Shown here: positions 60,401-64,000 of the stretch, piece by piece
How the letters are laid out: each line of letters starts with the position of its first letter
Position numbering within the stretch: the stretch's first letter is position 1
From: Cenococcum geophilum 1.58
Taxonomy: Eukaryota; Ascomycota; Dothideomycetes; Gloniales; Gloniaceae
Direction: 5' to 3'
DNA length: 64,000 nucleotides
Assembly: GCA_001692895.1 (NCBI GenBank)
Contig: KV748187.1
Coordinates: 65,557-129,556 of the forward strand
The notes under the pieces: generated by a model
The model's input: the letters and a program-made list of their open reading frames with translations, nothing else
Database searches by the model: none
Told to the model about the DNA's origin: nothing
Translations under genes and position numbers: made by a program

Positions 60401-62335
60401 AACTTATACTCTTTAGATACCCTATAGACCTACTTAATTTTATTTAACCGTTATTAGGCCCTACTATAAAGATAACAGTTCTAAGCCTTTATAGGATACC
60501 CCAGAAAATGCCCTAGAAGATGCCCTAGAGGAGAACTACAATTAATATACTCTAGAAGGCGACTATAATCCCGATACAATTATAGTAGATACACTACAAC
60601 TATAACACGGTAGAGGTCGCCTAAAGGGATTACGAAATCGCCAACACCTTATTAATTTTAAAGAACAATTTATTGCCGCCATTAAGAATAAAGTTAAGTT
60701 ATTAATAGCCTTTATAACAGCTAAAGAGAAGGCTAACTTTAAGCTCGCAAAATAGCTCTAAAAGGAAGGTTGTATTATAACCCTAGAAGCTCCTTTCTAA
60801 GCATCTAATAAGCAGGAGATCGACGGTCTTATTATAAGAGGAGTCTTTAAATTCGAGAAGTATAACCCTACCAAGTTCAATAGAATTCGCATCTTTAAGT
60901 TAAGAATGGTTAATAAGATTAAGGGCAAAGCTACTAACGCCCTATTTAAGAAATTAAGGCTTATTATCTAAGGTTATAACAATAATAGTAAGGAGGTAAT
61001 TTTTATATAATCTCCTATAATATAACGAGCTAGTTAGCGAGTTATTATTACACTAGCTCCCTCCTTAATAAAGAACGGAATAGTAGTTTATTTATAAGAT
61101 ATTACTTAGGCCTATACCCAATTAAAGACGCGCCTTTAGCGCTTAATACTAGTATACCTTCTAGAGCAAATTCGCCACTAATATCCCAAAGATACAATTA
61201 TAGTTGTGCTTAAGCCACTATATAGAATTGCAGAAGTAGGAACTTATTAGTAGGCTACCTATAGCAAGCACTATAAAGAGAAGCTTTTAATAACTACTTC
61301 TATATTCAATCCCTACTTCCTTATTATAACTACAGGAACTCTATTTAGAATTGTTGGTATATAAACTAATAATATAATTATCTTAGGAGATAACCAATTC
61401 TTAGCTCTTAAAGAAGATAAGCTAGTAAAGGTAAATCTTATAGCAAAGCTAAAGGAAAAGCTTAGTTTAATAACACTATTACTCTTTAACGGATGTATCC
61501 TCTCCCTAAATAAGGATTCTATTACTCTGCGCCAGAAGGGTTAAGGCAAAAAAATTAATATTATTAATGCTAATTCTCTAAAGCAAGGATATATAGAGTA
61601 ACACGCTTATAGAGCTTATGTTACTTCTATCTATTAACCTAAGGCTTTATTTAATCTCTCTATTACCGCCTAATACTAGAAACTAACTAAGAATAATATC
61701 CTTGCCCTAAATAAGCGTCTTTTCTAGTAAATAAACCATCTTGATTGGGGACTACTCTATATACCTATTAATCTTCCTACCGCTAAGCTCTTTATATTTA
61801 TTAATAGATCGTTTATAAATAATAAAGATTTTAGCTCCTAATTAGGATATAAGATTATTATTACAAACGAATTTACTAAAGAGAATAACTTTATAATCTA
61901 TGGTAATCTTATCTATTAGAGCTTAACTAAGAGTAAGCGCGTTATCTAAAGTATTTTAGCATCAGAGATATATAGAATAGTTGGCGGAGTTAATATAGTA
62001 ATTACAATTAGAACTACCCTAAAGATAATTATAGATCGACTTAAACTTTCTATTATTCCTATAATCGTATACACTAACTTATATTCCCTCTATAAGTGTT
62101 TAGTTAAGCTTAGTACTATAAAAGAAAAGCGCCTTATAATTAATATTATGGCACTTTAGCAATCCTATAAGCGTTAAGAACTCTTTAAGATTTAATAGAT
62201 TAATAGCCAAGATAACTTAGTAGATGTAATAACAAAGGCGAACCTAAATAAGGCACTAGAGACGTTTATTAATATAAATACTCTATATATATAAGTTAAA
62301 GGTTAGGTTAAAAGGGAGTCCCTAGAAATTTCTTA
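57425..62335 (+). pseudogene. Copia gag-pol relic, plus element
   Basis: It starts at an ATG (57426) and reads about 1,630 codons with TAA/TAG stops. Gag: 57426-58800. Protease: an AILNNQSTFHS-like stretch near 59010-59045, where D-x-G-S/T is expected. GAG-pre-integrase: LRQLYRRFGHLS near 59520-59560. Integrase: IIYLNGKPVLQAVN near 59730-59775 and a GKNFLSIEF-like stretch near 59900. RT: DITQAYTQLKTRLQRL (61098-61145), then PLYRIAEVG. RNase H with an IVYTNLYSLYKCL-like stretch (62070-62105), and a C-terminal SQDNLVDVITK segment. Ambiguous bases lie at 58908-58976. Confidence 0.88.
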
Positions 62336-62362
62336 GTTATGTAAGGTCTTAAGATATCTAGA

Positions 62363-62385
62363 AACTTTAACCGGCGGTTAAAGTT
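62363..62385 (+). promoter_or_regulatory. Conserved palindrome, copia 3' UTR (plus element)
   Basis: Arms AACTTTAACC and GGTTAAAGTT around GGC. Preceded by CTTAAGATATCTAGA and followed by GTCTAATTAGTTAGATTCT, as in gypsy G3. Confidence 0.88.
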
Positions 62386-62419
62386 GTCTAATTAGTTAGA
62401 TTCTCTTGCCAAGACTTTT

Positions 62420-62650
62420 TAGAGCATAACATTCTATAAACCCTAACTTAATCCAGCTAATTAGGATTTTCTATCCCCAGGATAGAAAATCGCCATTAGC
62501 TCGCTTACTGCTAGCGCCTTAGCAGCCTACCCGTCTTTGCTAACTACTACATTATTATATAGTATTTGGTCTTATCGTACACTATCTGGTATCGTTACAT
62601 CCTGTCTATTTATATATATATATAGCAACCATAAAAAGAAGAGTTGTTAG
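62420..62650 (+). promoter_or_regulatory. Copia 3' UTR hairpins and polypurine tract
   Basis: TTTTCTATCC (62467-62476) and GGATAGAAAA (62480-62489) form a perfect 10-bp stem around CCA. Next comes TTAGCTCGCTTACTGCTAGCGCC (62496 on), the relative of a hairpin in the G1 LTR. AAAAAGAAGAG (62634-62643) just before the LTR is the likely plus-strand primer. Confidence 0.7.
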
Positions 62651-62853
62651 TATTAGGAATAGGGCAAATTGCCGCCATATAAGGCAAATTGCCGTCACGT
62701 GAGGCAAGTTGCCGTCACGTATCGCCGCGGCACTACCGTAGCGAGGAACCTTAAGTTCCTCAACCCTTACCCCTATCTATAAATACAAGAAACAACAATT
62801 ATCATACTATCTACGAACCGTAGCTACGTGATATCCCCCTTGTGTAACCAACA
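62651..62853 (+). repeat. Copia 3' LTR (plus element)
   Basis: 203 bp, aligned end to end with 56863-57065. CACGTG at 62696-62701. Ends CCAACA. Confidence 0.92.
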
Positions 62854-63071
62854 CCCTTAAAAAAATTTAAATTAAGAATTACAGGTTTTCCTTAATAATA
62901 GTATTTTACAAAAAATCGAAAATTCTATTTTTTTACCTCTTACTCTTTTATTATATATTTTTTTAAAAAAAATTCTGCCCATTTAATATATTAGGTAATT
63001 ATATATTATTCTAGAAACTTATATTTTAATTAATTACGTTTTATAGTTTATTGTTTAAGTTTTTAAAGAAC

Positions 63072-63170
63072 GTATTTGTATGTGGCGGTTGAGCTGTCCT
63101 GGCGGTTAAGCCGTCGGCCACCCCCCTACGGGGGTGGTTTTTTTCCCGAAGGTCAAAAATAAGCCACGGA
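63072..63170 (-). repeat. MITE right TIR with GC-rich hairpin
   Basis: Inverse copy of 56653-56750. It is less RIP-mutated (GGCGGTTGAGCTGTCC, against its mutated counterpart on the left). Confidence 0.88.
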
Positions 63171-63172
63171 TA

Positions 63173-63400
63173 ACTCCCCTACTTAAGTGGCCAAATATCT
63201 TAAAAGTTATGTCAAGTTACTTATTTAGACTATTTAATGCATTTAACTAGCCAATGGTTAGTAAAAATGTTAAATTAGTAGGTTTTTTATAATTTTATAG
63301 AGAGTTTAATATTTTAATATTTTATTTAGGCCTCTAGGGTTTTTTATTAGAATTTTTAACAAAATCTTATTAATATTAAGGAAGATCCGCTTGTTTACGG
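63173..63400. other. AT-rich target-locus segment right of the MITE
   Basis: No gene recognised. A plus-strand reading with Leu/Phe-rich content may continue the decayed frame of 55771-56650. Confidence 0.35.
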
Positions 63401-64000
63401 GGGCTACTCCTTTTAAAGAGGTGGCGTTTAGATAGTTAATCTAGTATTTTACTAACTAGTAGTAGTAGGTAACAGTTCTTAATTATAATCTTATTAAGAC
63501 TATAATAGTTTATATATAGCCTTATAGTTCTATCTAGTTTTAGAATAAAGAGGATTGGCGTGCTTACTAATAACTTACTAGGTTAGATCTACCTCTTTTT
63601 TAATAACCTATTAAGGTATTCCTATAGGATTTTAAGCTCTTTATAAAAGAGGTTATAAATAAAAAGGCTTAGTAGTTACTTACCTTTTTTTAAATTAATT
63701 GTATAATTATATTCTAAGTTCTATAATAGGACTTTAGCTTATTTACCTAAAAAGACTCTTAATAAGTCCCTTAGGCCTAATAGAATATTTAATAAATTAG
63801 GGTTGCGTTTATCCTCTATATTATTATTAGGTAGGTCTTAAAGCTCTTTTAGGATACTTATAGGTAGCGTTATACGCTATAGTAGTTGCTTATATATAGT
63901 TGCTACTATATATTATACCGTTTTATATAGTAGCTAATAAAGAGTAGGGAATTCTTTAACATAGCGTTTAAGGTGCCGTAGTACTCTCCGCGTATTACTT
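63400..64000 (-). pseudogene. Ty3/gypsy RT relic, cut by the window end
   Basis: The minus strand reads, from 63720 down, (K)GKQLLSLFIYNL, then LKILQEYLNRLLKK-like and QPSKLLVSTPILFI. LYINYYSLNKIIIKN follows near 63500, and SKILDQLS near 63440. This is the start of a gypsy RT (LREYLDENLxKGFIRPS ... RGLNKITIKNRYP pattern). Upstream sequence (63730-64000) is the linker after the protease. The frame stops being recognisable at about 63430, before the YxDD box, so the copy is broken there. Confidence 0.78.

Larger units (their letters stand above)
56863..62853 (+). mobile_element. Ty1/copia retrotransposon, plus strand, inside the MITE
   Basis: 203-bp LTRs at 56863-57065 and 62651-62853. CCCTT flanks both ends (56858-56862 and 62854-62858). 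Full length (5,991 bp) and the same family as 49688-55765. Confidence 0.92.
56653..63170. mobile_element. TA-flanked MITE split by the plus-strand copia
   Basis: Inverted ends TCCGTGGCTTATTTTTGACC (56653 on) and complement (to 63170). TA lies outside both (56651-56652 and 63171-63172), as for Tc1/mariner-type elements. The TIR is about 98 bp. Removing the copia and one CCCTT leaves about 522 bp without coding capacity, i.e. a MITE. Confidence 0.88.

Noticed and set aside
62424-62853. Longer copia LTR starting upstream at a TATAACATT-like box
   Set aside because: The 5' LTRs begin exactly at the CCCTT and TATAG target duplications and are only 203-217 bp long.

Overview
The window looks like a gene-empty, repeat-only island from a filamentous ascomycete (Pezizomycotina) that has, or once had, RIP (repeat-induced point mutation). 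Almost every recognisable reading frame is a transposon frame. The frames stay open over hundreds of codons except for TAA/TAG stops where CAA, CAG or TGG would be expected. CA/TG are depleted, TA is in excess, and frameshifts are rare. I found no convincing host gene, tRNA or rRNA. GC-richer pockets mark younger insertions or short terminal repeats.

Region by region. 1-2.0 kb: 3' part of a Ty3/gypsy chromovirus (+). 2.4-4.5 kb: an unassigned coding relic, then a Ty1/copia integrase fragment (-). 4.5-5.9 kb: minisatellite, C-rich repeats and a ~280-bp tandem duplication. 5.997-9.422 kb: a DNA transposon with ~110-bp TIRs and a TA duplication (T1). 9.7-17.2 kb: a Tad-like LINE (L1a) split by a second LINE (L1b, 12.015-15.517) whose 5' 1.6 kb is an anomalous GC-rich segment. 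17.305-40.196 kb: one gypsy chromovirus (G1, minus strand) stretched to 22.9 kb by nested insertions. Its 5-bp target duplication GATTC is still readable at both ends.

Inside G1 lies a TTA-flanked Harbinger derivative (H2, 21.331-30.901). H2 contains a Tc1/mariner (M1), which contains an autonomous-type PIF/Harbinger (H1), which contains a Harbinger MITE (H3). H2 also holds a MULE and a 103-bp solo LTR. A second gypsy, G2 (33.273-39.632, -), also sits in G1. Just outside G1 is G3 (40.318-46.669, +), the same family as G2 and head-to-head with it. Next come an apparently exact 2,078-bp tandem duplication (46.321-50.476), a copia element (49.688-55.765, -), and a TA-flanked MITE (56.653-63.170) split by a second copia of the same family (56.863-62.853, +), again head-to-head. 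The window ends in another gypsy RT relic (-).

The insertion order is internally proven: target duplications flank nearly every element, and several pre-insertion sites can be read from homologous copies in the window. The most unusual signal is a block of about 60 bp centred on a 23-bp palindrome. It lies between the end of pol and the 3' LTR in both gypsy families and in the copia family. A second hairpin module is shared by the G1 LTR and the copia 3' UTR. I know no standard explanation for cis-modules shared between two LTR-retrotransposon superfamilies.
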